A DNA stretch of 64,000 bases from Curtobacterium pusillum. GTDB taxonomy: Bacteria > Actinomycetota > Actinomycetes > Actinomycetales > Microbacteriaceae. Positions 1-7,694 of this stretch are shown piece by piece (the stretch's first letter is position 1; each line of letters starts with the position of its first letter). The stretch lies in the NCBI RefSeq assembly GCF_007680845.1, contig NZ_VEIY01000003.1, forward strand, positions 474,852-538,851, in the 5' to 3' direction. The position numbers and the translations under genes were made by a program. The notes beneath the pieces were generated by a model, which was given only the letters and a program-made list of their open reading frames with translations, searched no databases and was not told where the DNA came from.

Positions 1-949
1 TCCGGTTCGACGCGATCACCCGGACGTCCGGGTACGCCGATGCCCGCACGACGCCGGCGATCCGTGCCGCGTAGTCCAACCACGCCCCGTGCGGCACGGC
101 GGCCTGCACGGTCGGGGTCCGGGACTCGTGCCAGCCGATGCCCACCGAGATGCCGTCGAGCCCGAGGGGCAGGAGATCGTGCACGAGGGCGTCGACGTCG
201 TCGTCGGTCGACGAGCCCGGCATCAGGTCGGCGCCGGAGAGCCGGATCGTCACGGCGAGGTCGGGCACCGCAGCGCGGACGGCGCGGACGACCTCGAGCG
301 TGAAGCGCCGGCGACGGGGCGCGTCGCCGCCCCACTCGTCGTCGCGGAGGTTCGTCAGCGGCGACTGGAACTGGTTGATGAGGTAGCCCTCGGACGCCAT
401 GATCTCGACGCCGTCGAACCCGATTCCCCGCGCCGAACGCGCCGCCGCCGCGAAGTCCTCGATGGTCCGCTCGATCTCCGCCGAGGTCAGCGCCTCCGGC
501 ACGACACCCCGGGCAGCAGCCCACGGCAGTGCCGACGGTGCCACGACCCGCTGCGGGGCCCCGTGCCGGTCGACCAGCCCTGCGGCGAGCGCGTACCGGC
601 CGGCGTGGAAGAGCTGCGCGAGGATGGTCGACCCGGACTCGTGCACGGCCTCGACCGCCACCCGGAAGCGCTCGTCCGCTCCCCCGACGCCGAACACCGC
701 GAAGTCCGGTCCGCCACGGGCCTCGTCGTTCACCGCGATGCCGCCCGTGATGATGCACGCGGCACCGCCGGCCGCACGCTCGCGGTAGAACGCCGCCATC
801 CCGGCCCCGCCGTCGTCGTGCACCTCGAGCCCGGTGTGCATCGAGCCCATGACCACGCGGTTCGCCAGGTGGAGGGGGCCGAGGGTCCAGGGCGAGGCGA
901 CGGTCCGGAGCGAGTCCGGCACGACGGGGGCGGAAGCGACGCTGCTCAT
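1..949 (-). CDS. OYE-family 2,4-dienoyl-CoA reductase-like flavoprotein (3' end outside window)
   Basis: The N-terminal 316 codons are visible; the gene runs off the left edge. The protein is an Old Yellow Enzyme (FMN TIM-barrel) domain. The segment MGSMHTGLE at about residue 34 is the hallmark of FadH-type 2,4-dienoyl-CoA reductases, and GFDGVEIMASEGYLIN followed by LTNLRDDEWGG is the conserved OYE/FadH core. The C-terminal FAD/NAD part of a full FadH cannot be checked here. It lies 4 nt after the SDR gene and is the last visible gene of the operon. In that context it most likely reduces a cyclohexadienyl-carbonyl-CoA intermediate rather than serving beta-oxidation of unsaturated fatty acids. 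The family is clear; the substrate is inferred. Confidence 0.85.
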   Translation of the reverse strand, partial: MSSVASAPVVPDSLRTVASPWTLGPLHLANRVVMGSMHTGLEVHDDGGAGMAAFYRERAAGGAACIITGGIAVNDEARGGPDFAVFGVGGADERFRVAVEAVHESGSTILAQLFHAGRYALAAGLVDRHGAPQRVVAPSALPWAAARGVVPEALTSAEIERTIEDFAAAARSARGIGFDGVEIMASEGYLINQFQSPLTNLRDDEWGGDAPRRRRFTLEVVRAVRAAVPDLAVTIRLSGADLMPGSSTDDDVDALVHDLLPLGLDGISVGIGWHESRTPTVQAAVPHGAWLDYAARIAGVVRASAYPDVRVIASNR

Positions 950-953
950 GCGC

Positions 954-1778
954 CTACTCTGCCGGAGGCAGCACCGCGTCGCGCAGCGGCGACGTCGTGT
1001 CGGCCCAGAACGGCGGCGCGATGACGGTGAGGCCGCCGTCCACGGACAGGGTCTGCCCCGTGATGTACGACGCCTTGTCGGAGAGCAGGAAGTCGACCGC
1101 GTCGGCCATGTCGTCCGCGGTGCCGGGGCGCTGCAGCGGGAGCTTCTCGATCACGGACTGCATCGGCGCCATGCCCGGCACGGAGTTGTAGAAGTAGTCG
1201 AGCGAGTCGGTGTCGATCAGGCCGCCGTTGACCGCGTTCACCGTGATCTGGCGCGGGCCGAACTCGACCGCCATGTACTTCGTGTACGCCTCGGTCATCG
1301 CCTTCGCCGCACCGAGGGCCGCGTAGGTCGGGAACGCCCGGAGCGACCCGTACGAGGTGACGACGACGATCCGGCCACCCGCGTCCATGAGCTGCGCGGC
1401 ACGCTGCGCGCCGAGCACGAACGAGCGGGCGTTCGTGGCGTAGCTGCGGTCGAGGTGGTGCAGCTTCAGGTCCGCGACGGGCTTGAAGGCGCTGGCCGCC
1501 GCGTTCGCGACGAAGTAGTCGAGGCGACCGTAGGTGTCGCGGACCACGTCGAACAGCGCGTCGATCGACTCCGGCTGCTCGATGTCGACCTGCGCCGTGA
1601 TCCCGTCGCCGCCGGCGGCCTTGACGTCGGCGAGCGACTCCTCGGCCAGGTCGGCGTTGCCCTTGTACGTCACGACGACGGTGACGCCGCGCTGGCCGAG
1701 CTTCTGCGCGAGCAGGCGGCCGATGCCGCGGGACGCGCCCGTGATCAGGGCGATGGGTGCGGTGGTGGAGTCGGTCAC
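954..1778 (-). CDS. SDR-family enoyl-CoA reductase, ChcA/FabL type
   Basis: A 274-aa short-chain dehydrogenase/reductase. The NADPH-binding motif TGASRGIG is at residues 13-20, FVANAAAS follows near 89-96, and the catalytic residues are Ser142 and Tyr152 with Lys159. Six residues separate Tyr and Lys, the YX6K spacing of enoyl reductases such as FabL and ChcA rather than the YX3K of ketoreductases. ChcA, 1-cyclohexenylcarbonyl-CoA reductase, is such an SDR in ansatrienin producers. With its neighbours (EPSP-synthase-like/CoA ligase, acyl-CoA dehydrogenase, OYE) a ChcA-like role is the best call; an ordinary FabL role is the alternative. The GTG start is chosen because AAAGGA lies 8 nt upstream and the family begins here; an ATG 19 codons upstream would add a basic, non-conserved tail. 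Confidence 0.85.
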   Translation of the reverse strand: MTDSTTAPIALITGASRGIGRLLAQKLGQRGVTVVVTYKGNADLAEESLADVKAAGGDGITAQVDIEQPESIDALFDVVRDTYGRLDYFVANAAASAFKPVADLKLHHLDRSYATNARSFVLGAQRAAQLMDAGGRIVVVTSYGSLRAFPTYAALGAAKAMTEAYTKYMAVEFGPRQITVNAVNGGLIDTDSLDYFYNSVPGMAPMQSVIEKLPLQRPGTADDMADAVDFLLSDKASYITGQTLSVDGGLTVIAPPFWADTTSPLRDAVLPPAE

Positions 1779-1807
1779 TTCAGTCCTTTGCGTGCGTGCG
1801 TGGGGAC

Positions 1808-1849
1808 GGACGGGAGGCGCGGGGCGGGCCCGCACCGCGCCTCCAGTCC
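1808..1849. repeat. Palindromic repeat, GGAGGCGCGG family, copy A
   Basis: Arms of 15 nt (GGACGGGAGGCGCGG and its complement with one mismatch) form a stem-loop in the 87-nt gap between the SDR and acyl-CoA dehydrogenase genes. The same palindrome recurs near 7.6, 14.7, 44.0 and 53.3 kb. Here it sits inside an operon, so it may act as a processing or attenuation hairpin rather than a full terminator. Confidence 0.8.
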
Positions 1850-1865
1850 GCTGGTGGGTTGCGGT

Positions 1866-3035
1866 CTAGAACCCGGCCTGGCCGGTCACGACGGCACGGC
1901 CGACGACCAGCTTCTGGATCTCGTTGGTTCCCTCTTCGAAGCGCTGCGCGCGTGCGTCGCGGTAGACGCGCTCGATCGCGTTGCGCTTCCAGTAGCCCTG
2001 TCCGCCGTGCACCTGGAGCGCCTTGTCGGTCACGCGGGCGAGCATGTCGACGGCGACCATCTTCGAGGCGCTGGAGAGCGTGCCGGCGTCCGGGCGGCCC
2101 TCCTCGTACGCGCGGGCGGCCTCGAGGACCAGGGCCCGTGCTGCTGCGATGTCGGCGTAGTTCTCGGCGATGTAGAACTGGATCGCCTGCCGGCTGGAGA
2201 GCTTCTTGCCGAACGTCTCCCGCGTGTTCGCGTACTCGACGGCGAGCTCGTTCGCGCGCTCGGCGAGGCCCACCGCGCTCATCGCGACGGACACGCGGCT
2301 CGGCAGCAGGAAGCCGCCGAGGGCGACCTCGAGGCCCTGGCCCTCCTCGCCGAGGAGCGCGCTCGCGGGGACCGGCACGTCCGTGAAGCGGAGGATCGCG
2401 TGGTCGGTGCCACGGATGCCCATGGTGTCGGAGTCGTCGATCACCTCGGCGCCGGGGAGGCCCGTGTTGGGCATGAGGAACGCGACCGTGCCGTCCTGGC
2501 CGGTGGTGCCCTCGAGGCGGGCGGCGATGAGCCAGTAGTCGGCCTTCACGCCGAAGGTGATGAGGTGCTTCTCGCCGTTCATCACGTAGGTGTCGCCTTC
2601 GCGGCGGACCGTCGTGCGGATGTCCGCGCCGGTGCCCGCCGTCGCCTCGGTCAGCGTGAACGCGACGAGCTTGTCACCCGCGACGCTCGGCTTGACGACC
2701 TGCTCGATCTGCTCCGGCGTCGCGTACGGCTGCATGGCGCGCCAGGTGCCGTTGATGACGTGCACGAGCATCCGGATGGAGGCGTGCGAGCGGGAGACGA
2801 CCTCCATGATCTCGAGGTAGCGCGAGAACGGGATGCCGGCGCCACCGAGCTCCGGCGGTGCGGCGAGGCTCAGCCACCCCTTGTCCTTGAGCTCCTGGAA
2901 GAGCTCGGGCGCGACCTGACCGGTGCGCTCGATCTCGTTCGCCCAGTCCTCGCCCGGGCCTCGGACCCACTTGGTGACCTCGGCCTTGAGCTGCTGGAAG
3001 TCCTGTTCGGTGGCCGTCTCGGTGACCAGGGTCAT
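1866..3035 (-). CDS. Acyl-CoA dehydrogenase
   Basis: A 389-aa FAD-dependent acyl-CoA dehydrogenase of usual length. Visible family features are the FTLTEATAGTGADIRTT flavin/substrate region, the C-terminal QVHGGQGY, and FEEGTNEIQ near residues 366-374, where Glu368 is at the catalytic-base position. The ATG overlaps the stop of the upstream fusion gene (ATGA), so the two are translationally coupled. In this operon it is expected to introduce or remove unsaturation on the cyclohexane ring while bound to CoA; general fatty-acid or branched-chain catabolism is the alternative. A much longer in-frame extension upstream exists but only overlaps the neighbouring gene, so the coupled ATG is preferred. 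Confidence 0.87.
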   Translation of the reverse strand: MTLVTETATEQDFQQLKAEVTKWVRGPGEDWANEIERTGQVAPELFQELKDKGWLSLAAPPELGGAGIPFSRYLEIMEVVSRSHASIRMLVHVINGTWRAMQPYATPEQIEQVVKPSVAGDKLVAFTLTEATAGTGADIRTTVRREGDTYVMNGEKHLITFGVKADYWLIAARLEGTTGQDGTVAFLMPNTGLPGAEVIDDSDTMGIRGTDHAILRFTDVPVPASALLGEEGQGLEVALGGFLLPSRVSVAMSAVGLAERANELAVEYANTRETFGKKLSSRQAIQFYIAENYADIAAARALVLEAARAYEEGRPDAGTLSSASKMVAVDMLARVTDKALQVHGGQGYWKRNAIERVYRDARAQRFEEGTNEIQKLVVGRAVVTGQAGF

Positions 3036-6000
3036 CGTGTCTCGTTCTCCTTCGTGGCACTCGCGACGAGTGCGGCTGCCTGGTCCCGCAGGACGTTCTT
3101 CTGGACCTTGCCCACCGCGTTGCGCGGCAGTTCGTCGATGTACTCGAGCCGCTCCGGCCAGTAGTACTTGCTCACGCCGGCCTTGTCGAGTGCCCGCTGC
3201 ATCCCGACGAAGTCGAGCCGCTCCCCGCCGGCGGCCGGGACGACGAACGCGCACGCGCGCTCCCCGAGCCGGGCGTCGGGCATCGCGACGATCGCGACGT
3301 CGGTGACGAGCGGGTGCTGGTAGAGCAGGTTCTCGATCTCCACCACGGGGATCTTCTCGCCACCGCGGTTGATGACGTCCTTCACACGGCCGGTGATGGA
3401 CAGGAAGCCCTGTTCCGACACCTTCGCGAGGTCACCGGTGCGGTACCAGCCGTCCTCGGTGAAGACGTCGTCGGTGAGGTCGGGTCGGTCGAGGTACCCG
3501 TCGAACATCGTCGGCGAGAACAGCTCGAAGTTGCCCTCGGTGTCCGCCGGGAGCTCGTGGCCCTCGTCGTCGACGATGCGGATCGTGATGCCGGGCAGCG
3601 CACGACCGTCGTGTCCGTACGCCTGCGCCGGGTCGTCGGACGGGCTCGACAGCGCGCCGAGGCAGGTCTCGCTCGTGCCGAAGGCCCCGAGGATCGCGCT
3701 GCCGAGGACCGTGCTGGCCCGCTGCGCGAGGGCACGCGGAACGGCGGCACCGGTCGGCACGAAGATCCGCAGCGACTCCGGCTGCTGTGCTCCCGCTTCG
3801 ACCAGGTCGACCAGGTCGGTCAGGAACGGCGTCGCGCACTGCACGAACGTCGCCCCGGCCGCGCCGAACGCCTGCTCGAGGGCGACGGTGCCGTCCCACA
3901 CCGGCTGGATGACCTGCGGCGCGCCGAGGCGGAACGCCAGGAGCATGCCGTACAGGAACCCGGTCTGGTGCGCGAGCGGCGACGGGATGTAGATCCGGTC
4001 CGCGCTCGTGAGGCCGGACTGCGCGACGTGCATCGCGGTCGCGAGGCCGAGCGTGCGGTGCGGGTGCTGGACGCCCTTCGGCTCCCCCGTCGTCCCCGAC
4101 GTGAACAGGAGCTGGCAGATGTCGTCCGGGCCCGGCGCGTGCGACCGGATCTGGTCGACGTCCACCTGCACGGAGTCGAGCGCGGTGTCGAACCAGCGCC
4201 AGTTCCACTCGCTCGCGGCGACGCGGTCGGCGGCGTCGGCGGGCAACGGCGGCTGGTTCGTCGGGGCGTCCGCGTGGCCACGGGCCTCGGCGCGGAGCAC
4301 CACGACGTGCTCGACCGACAGCCGGCGCTTCTGGGCCTTGGCCTCGTCGATGACGTCGAGCAGCTCGAGCGCCGGCCGCCGCTTCCGGAACACGTTCGGC
4401 AGGAACACGACCCGGGCCCGCGACCGGGCGAGGGTCATCGTCGTCTCACGAGGACCGAACACCGGCATGATCGGCGTGGCGACCGCACCGATCTGGATCG
4501 CGCCGAGGGTGATCGAGACGAACTCGCGCCAGTTCGGCAGCTGCATCGCCACGGATTCGCCCCGACGGACGCCGAGCTCGAGGAGCAGGGCGGAGACCCG
4601 GTCGGCCTCGTCCTGGAGCTCCCGCCACGTGGTGTTCACGGGCTCGGGGCCGCCGACCTCGATCACGGCGAGGCCGTCGGGGTCGGTCTCGGAGAGCGCG
4701 CGGACCTTCTCGCTGAGCACCAGTGGGTCGGCGTCCACCCCGGCGAGCTCCGGCGTCGTCGAGAGCTGCCGTGCCGTGGCGTCGCCGGTCTCCTCGCGCT
4801 CGCCGGCACCGCCGGTCTCGCCCAGGTCGGTCGCCTCGGACGCCGCCTCGGCCGCGTCGATCCGGTCGTCGCGCGCGACCTGGGCGGCGAGCCCGTCGCC
4901 GACGGACATGTCGAGGCCGACGGAGTCCATCGCCTCGAGGAACGTCGGGTACGAGATGCGGTACGCCCGCGGGTAGGTGAGCGTCGAGACGCCGTCGGCC
5001 TTCGACGCGGCGACCGCGAGCGACATGAGCACGCGGTGGTCGTTGAACGAGGACATCGGTGAACCGTGCAGGTCGCCCGGACGGACGCCGGTGACGCGGA
5101 GCTCGTCGGCGCCCTGCTCGGCGCGGCCGCCGAGTCGGTTGAGCTGGAGCATCGCCGACACCCGGTCGGACTCCTTGAGCCGGATGTGCGCCACGTTCCA
5201 GAGCCGGGTCGTGCCCTCGGCGAAGGTCGCCATGGTCGACAGCACCGGCAGGAGGTCCGGGATGGGCTGGCAGTCGATGTCGAGGGGGCGGAGCGGCGAA
5301 CCGTCGTGCTCGATGCGCACGAAGCCGGTCTCCTCGTCGATCCGCATCGGGACGCCCATCGCCGTCGCGAGGTCGAGGAACTCGCTCTCCGGGTGGTCGG
5401 TCTCGGCCGTGGTGAACGCCGTCATGCCGCGGAGGAGCACGTTCGACTCGCGGATGCCGGCCGCCGCGATGCCGAACGCGGCCGAGCCGATGTCCGGCGG
5501 GATGACGTAGTCGTGCGGGGTGGCCTGCTGGTTCGCCGGGATCCGGTACTCGAGCCAGTCGTCGGACACCTCCACCGTGAGGCCGAACTGCCGCATCATG
5601 CGGACGGTCAGCTCGACGTAGGGCTGCTCGTTGAGCCGGCCGCCGGTGATGTGGACGCGGGTCTCCTGCTCGGCGAACGGCGCCACGAGGAGCAGTCCGG
5701 AGATCCACTGCGACAGGGTGCCGGCGATCGACACGTCGCCGCCGCGCGGGCGCTTCGGCTGGACGGTGACCGGCGGGCAGTCGTTCGTCGCCTCGAGCTC
5801 GACGCCCATCTGCTGGAGCGAGGTGAGCAGCGCCTTGATCGGTCGGCGCTGGAAGTACTTCATCCCGGAGAGCGTCATCGGCTTGTCCGCGAGGGACGCC
5901 AGGCCGGTCATGAAGTAGAGCGTGGTGCCGGAGGACCCCATGTTGAGGATGCCGTCCGCTCCGCGGGAGCCGTGGTCGACGACGTCGGTCGCCTCGTAGC

Positions 6001-6235
6001 GGCCGCCGAGGCCGGTCACGTGGTACTCGTTCCCGCGGCGCTTCACGTCGACGCCGAGCGCCCGGAGCGTGCCGACGGTCCACTCGACCTGCCGGGTCGC
6101 GCTGATGCCGGAGACGATGCTCGTCCCCTTCGCGAGCGAGGCGAGCACCAGCGCGCGGTGTGCGTGGTACTTCGAGACCGGGATGTCGAGTTCCCCGACG
6201 AGCGGTGCGGATGTCCCGCGCACGACCAGCTGCAT
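3032..6235 (-). CDS. Fusion of EPSP-synthase-like domain and AMP-forming acyl-CoA ligase
   Basis: A 1067-aa two-domain protein. Residues about 1-440 are an enolpyruvyl-transferase (AroA-type) domain: SKYHAHRALVLASLAKGT at 21-38, GSSGTT at 100-105, RRPIKAL at 130-136, TLSQWISG at 173-180, RLKESDRV at 352-359 and NDHRVLM at 398-404. An acidic, Ala/Glu-rich linker spans about 445-500. Residues about 505-1067 are an acyl-AMP ligase: FTSGTTGEPKG at 711-721, GTSETC at 853-858, YRTGDL at 931-936, and catalytic Lys1043 in NAVGKVQ. The EPSPS part has lost residues needed for normal catalysis (see findings), so it is probably not the chorismate-pathway enzyme. A fused AroA-like dehydratase and CoA ligase acting on shikimate fits cyclohexanecarboxyl-CoA synthesis. 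The ATG is chosen for its AAGAGG ribosome site; this is the first gene of the operon. Confidence 0.88.
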   Translation of the reverse strand: MQLVVRGTSAPLVGELDIPVSKYHAHRALVLASLAKGTSIVSGISATRQVEWTVGTLRALGVDVKRRGNEYHVTGLGGRYEATDVVDHGSRGADGILNMGSSGTTLYFMTGLASLADKPMTLSGMKYFQRRPIKALLTSLQQMGVELEATNDCPPVTVQPKRPRGGDVSIAGTLSQWISGLLLVAPFAEQETRVHITGGRLNEQPYVELTVRMMRQFGLTVEVSDDWLEYRIPANQQATPHDYVIPPDIGSAAFGIAAAGIRESNVLLRGMTAFTTAETDHPESEFLDLATAMGVPMRIDEETGFVRIEHDGSPLRPLDIDCQPIPDLLPVLSTMATFAEGTTRLWNVAHIRLKESDRVSAMLQLNRLGGRAEQGADELRVTGVRPGDLHGSPMSSFNDHRVLMSLAVAASKADGVSTLTYPRAYRISYPTFLEAMDSVGLDMSVGDGLAAQVARDDRIDAAEAASEATDLGETGGAGEREETGDATARQLSTTPELAGVDADPLVLSEKVRALSETDPDGLAVIEVGGPEPVNTTWRELQDEADRVSALLLELGVRRGESVAMQLPNWREFVSITLGAIQIGAVATPIMPVFGPRETTMTLARSRARVVFLPNVFRKRRPALELLDVIDEAKAQKRRLSVEHVVVLRAEARGHADAPTNQPPLPADAADRVAASEWNWRWFDTALDSVQVDVDQIRSHAPGPDDICQLLFTSGTTGEPKGVQHPHRTLGLATAMHVAQSGLTSADRIYIPSPLAHQTGFLYGMLLAFRLGAPQVIQPVWDGTVALEQAFGAAGATFVQCATPFLTDLVDLVEAGAQQPESLRIFVPTGAAVPRALAQRASTVLGSAILGAFGTSETCLGALSSPSDDPAQAYGHDGRALPGITIRIVDDEGHELPADTEGNFELFSPTMFDGYLDRPDLTDDVFTEDGWYRTGDLAKVSEQGFLSITGRVKDVINRGGEKIPVVEIENLLYQHPLVTDVAIVAMPDARLGERACAFVVPAAGGERLDFVGMQRALDKAGVSKYYWPERLEYIDELPRNAVGKVQKNVLRDQAAALVASATKENETR

Positions 6236-6365
6236 GCGTACCTCTTCCCTGTTGCGACGCACGACCACGCTACGCCTGCTCGAACCAACCTGGGAATCGG
6301 ATGTGCACGACCAGCGGCGTGGTTCGTTGTGCGTGTCCGACAAGGACCCGGGCAGGATGTACAGC

Positions 6366-7496
6366 ATGGAGATCCGTTTCAGCGAGTCCCGCCCGTCGAC
6401 CATCGGCGTCGAGTGGGAGCTCCCCCTGGTCGACCGGGACACGGGCGACCTCAGCCCGCGCGCACCCGCCGTCATCGCCGCGGTGCAGGAACGGCTCGGT
6501 GACCCCGACCGTGTCACCGAGGAGCTCCTCACGAACACCGTGGAGGTCGTCACCGGCGTCCACACGCGCGTGCGGGACGCCACGAGCGAGCTGTCCGGGA
6601 TCATCACCGAGGTCATCGACGCGGCCGAACCGCTCGACGCGCAGGTGATGTGCTCCGGCACGCACCCGTTCGCGCAGTGGGACCAGCAGGAGATCACGCC
6701 GGACAGCGAGCACTACACGACGCTCATCGACCGGACGCGCTGGTGGGGGCGGCAGATGCTCATCTGGGGCGTCCATGTCCACGTCGGCATCGACGACCGC
6801 GACAAGGCCGTCCCGATCATGAACGCGATGCTCGCCTACGTGCCGCACCTGCAGGCCTTCACCGCCTCCAGTCCGTTCTGGGGCGGGACGGACACGGGCT
6901 ACGCCTCGAACCGGGCGCTCATGTTCCAGCAGCTCCCGACGGGCGGGCTCCCGCCGCAGCTCGCCGCGTGGCCGGACTTCGAGGCGGTCGTCGACGACCT
7001 CACCCGCACCGGTGTCATCGAGGGCTTCAAGGACCTCCGCTGGGACATCCGGCCCTCGCCCGGCTGGGGCACGCTCGAGAACCGTGTCTCCGACGGCATC
7101 TCGACCCTGCACGAGGTCGGTGCCGTCACCGCGCTCGTCCAGTGCCTGGTCACCGCGATGTCGGATCGGCTGGACGCCGGCGAGACCCTGCCGAGCATGC
7201 AGCCGTGGTTCATCCGCGAGAACAAGTGGCGCGCCGCCCGGTACGGCATGGAGGCCGAGATCATCACGAACGCGGCGGGTGACGAACGGCTCGTGACCGA
7301 CGAGGTGCACGACCTGGTGCAGCGGCTCGATCCGGTCGCGGAGCGCTTGGGTTGCCAGCAGGAGCTGCACCACCTCGACACGATGATCGCGGACGGCGCC
7401 TCGTACCAGCGGCAGCTCAAGGTCGCGCAGGAGAGCGGCGGGGACCTGCGCGCGGTGGTCCGGCACCTGGTGACGGAGTTCCGCGAGTCGCTCTGA
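6366..7496 (+). CDS. Carboxylate-amine ligase, YbdK / glutamate-cysteine ligase type 2
   Basis: A 376-aa member of the GCS2 ATP-dependent carboxylate-amine ligase family. Recognisable family segments are TIGVEWELPLVD at the N-terminus, GVHVHVGIDDRDKA, SSPFWGGTDTGYASNR, DLRWDIRPSPGWGTLENR and ENKWRAARYG. Such proteins often have weak or unproven glutamate-cysteine ligase activity, and in actinobacteria, which use mycothiol, the substrate is uncertain. It is transcribed away from the EPSPS-ligase operon. The start follows GGCAGG by 9 nt; an alternative ATG lies three codons upstream. Its 3' end faces ffh across two palindromic repeats. Confidence 0.88.
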   Translation: MEIRFSESRPSTIGVEWELPLVDRDTGDLSPRAPAVIAAVQERLGDPDRVTEELLTNTVEVVTGVHTRVRDATSELSGIITEVIDAAEPLDAQVMCSGTHPFAQWDQQEITPDSEHYTTLIDRTRWWGRQMLIWGVHVHVGIDDRDKAVPIMNAMLAYVPHLQAFTASSPFWGGTDTGYASNRALMFQQLPTGGLPPQLAAWPDFEAVVDDLTRTGVIEGFKDLRWDIRPSPGWGTLENRVSDGISTLHEVGAVTALVQCLVTAMSDRLDAGETLPSMQPWFIRENKWRAARYGMEAEIITNAAGDERLVTDEVHDLVQRLDPVAERLGCQQELHHLDTMIADGASYQRQLKVAQESGGDLRAVVRHLVTEFRESL

Positions 7497-7515
7497 GCCG
7501 CGCGACTCCCCGGCT

Positions 7516-7577
7516 GTTCCGGGCGTACCTGGTCGTTCCGGGCGTACCTGGTCGTTCGTTTCGACCAGGTACGCCCG
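7516..7577. repeat. Compound repeat, GGGCGTACCTGGTCG family, copy 1
   Basis: Two tandem 19-nt units (7516-7534 and 7535-7553) are followed by an inverted copy. Arms CGGGCGTACCTGGTCG at 7539-7554 and its perfect complement at 7562-7577 enclose a 7-nt loop. The element lies between the convergent ybdK-like and ffh genes, and the same arrangement recurs at 34.3 kb, also between convergent genes. It probably serves as a bidirectional terminator-like dispersed repeat. Confidence 0.8.
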
Positions 7578-7634
7578 ATCCCGCTTTCCATCGCGGCCGT
7601 TCTGGGAAGGAACGTCGCGAAGCGCTGACAGACG

Positions 7635-7682
7635 GACGGACGGGAGGCGCGGTGCCAGCCGGCGCCGCGCCTCCCGTCCGTC
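7635..7682. terminator. Palindromic repeat / terminator-like hairpin after ffh, copy B
   Basis: A perfect 18-bp stem (7635-7652 with 7665-7682), extended inward by weaker pairs, begins 12 nt after the ffh stop codon. It is a full copy of the GGAGGCGCGG palindrome family. There is no U-tract, so factor-independent termination is plausible but not proven. Confidence 0.65.
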
Positions 7683-7694
7683 AGGTGGTCGGGT

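Noticed and set aside
834..3164. A 776-codon plus-strand open frame over the SDR and acyl-CoA dehydrogenase genes
   Set aside because: Antisense to two recognisable enzymes, with biased composition and no family resemblance.
1866..3254. A 462-residue version of the acyl-CoA dehydrogenase
   Set aside because: The extra 73 residues are Arg-rich, lie over the end of the ligase gene and are not part of the family; the ATGA overlap start is favoured.
6236..6697. A 154-residue N-terminal extension of the EPSPS-ligase fusion
   Set aside because: It overlaps the divergent ybdK-like gene and its promoter; the ATG at 6235 has a good ribosome site and starts the EPSPS fold.
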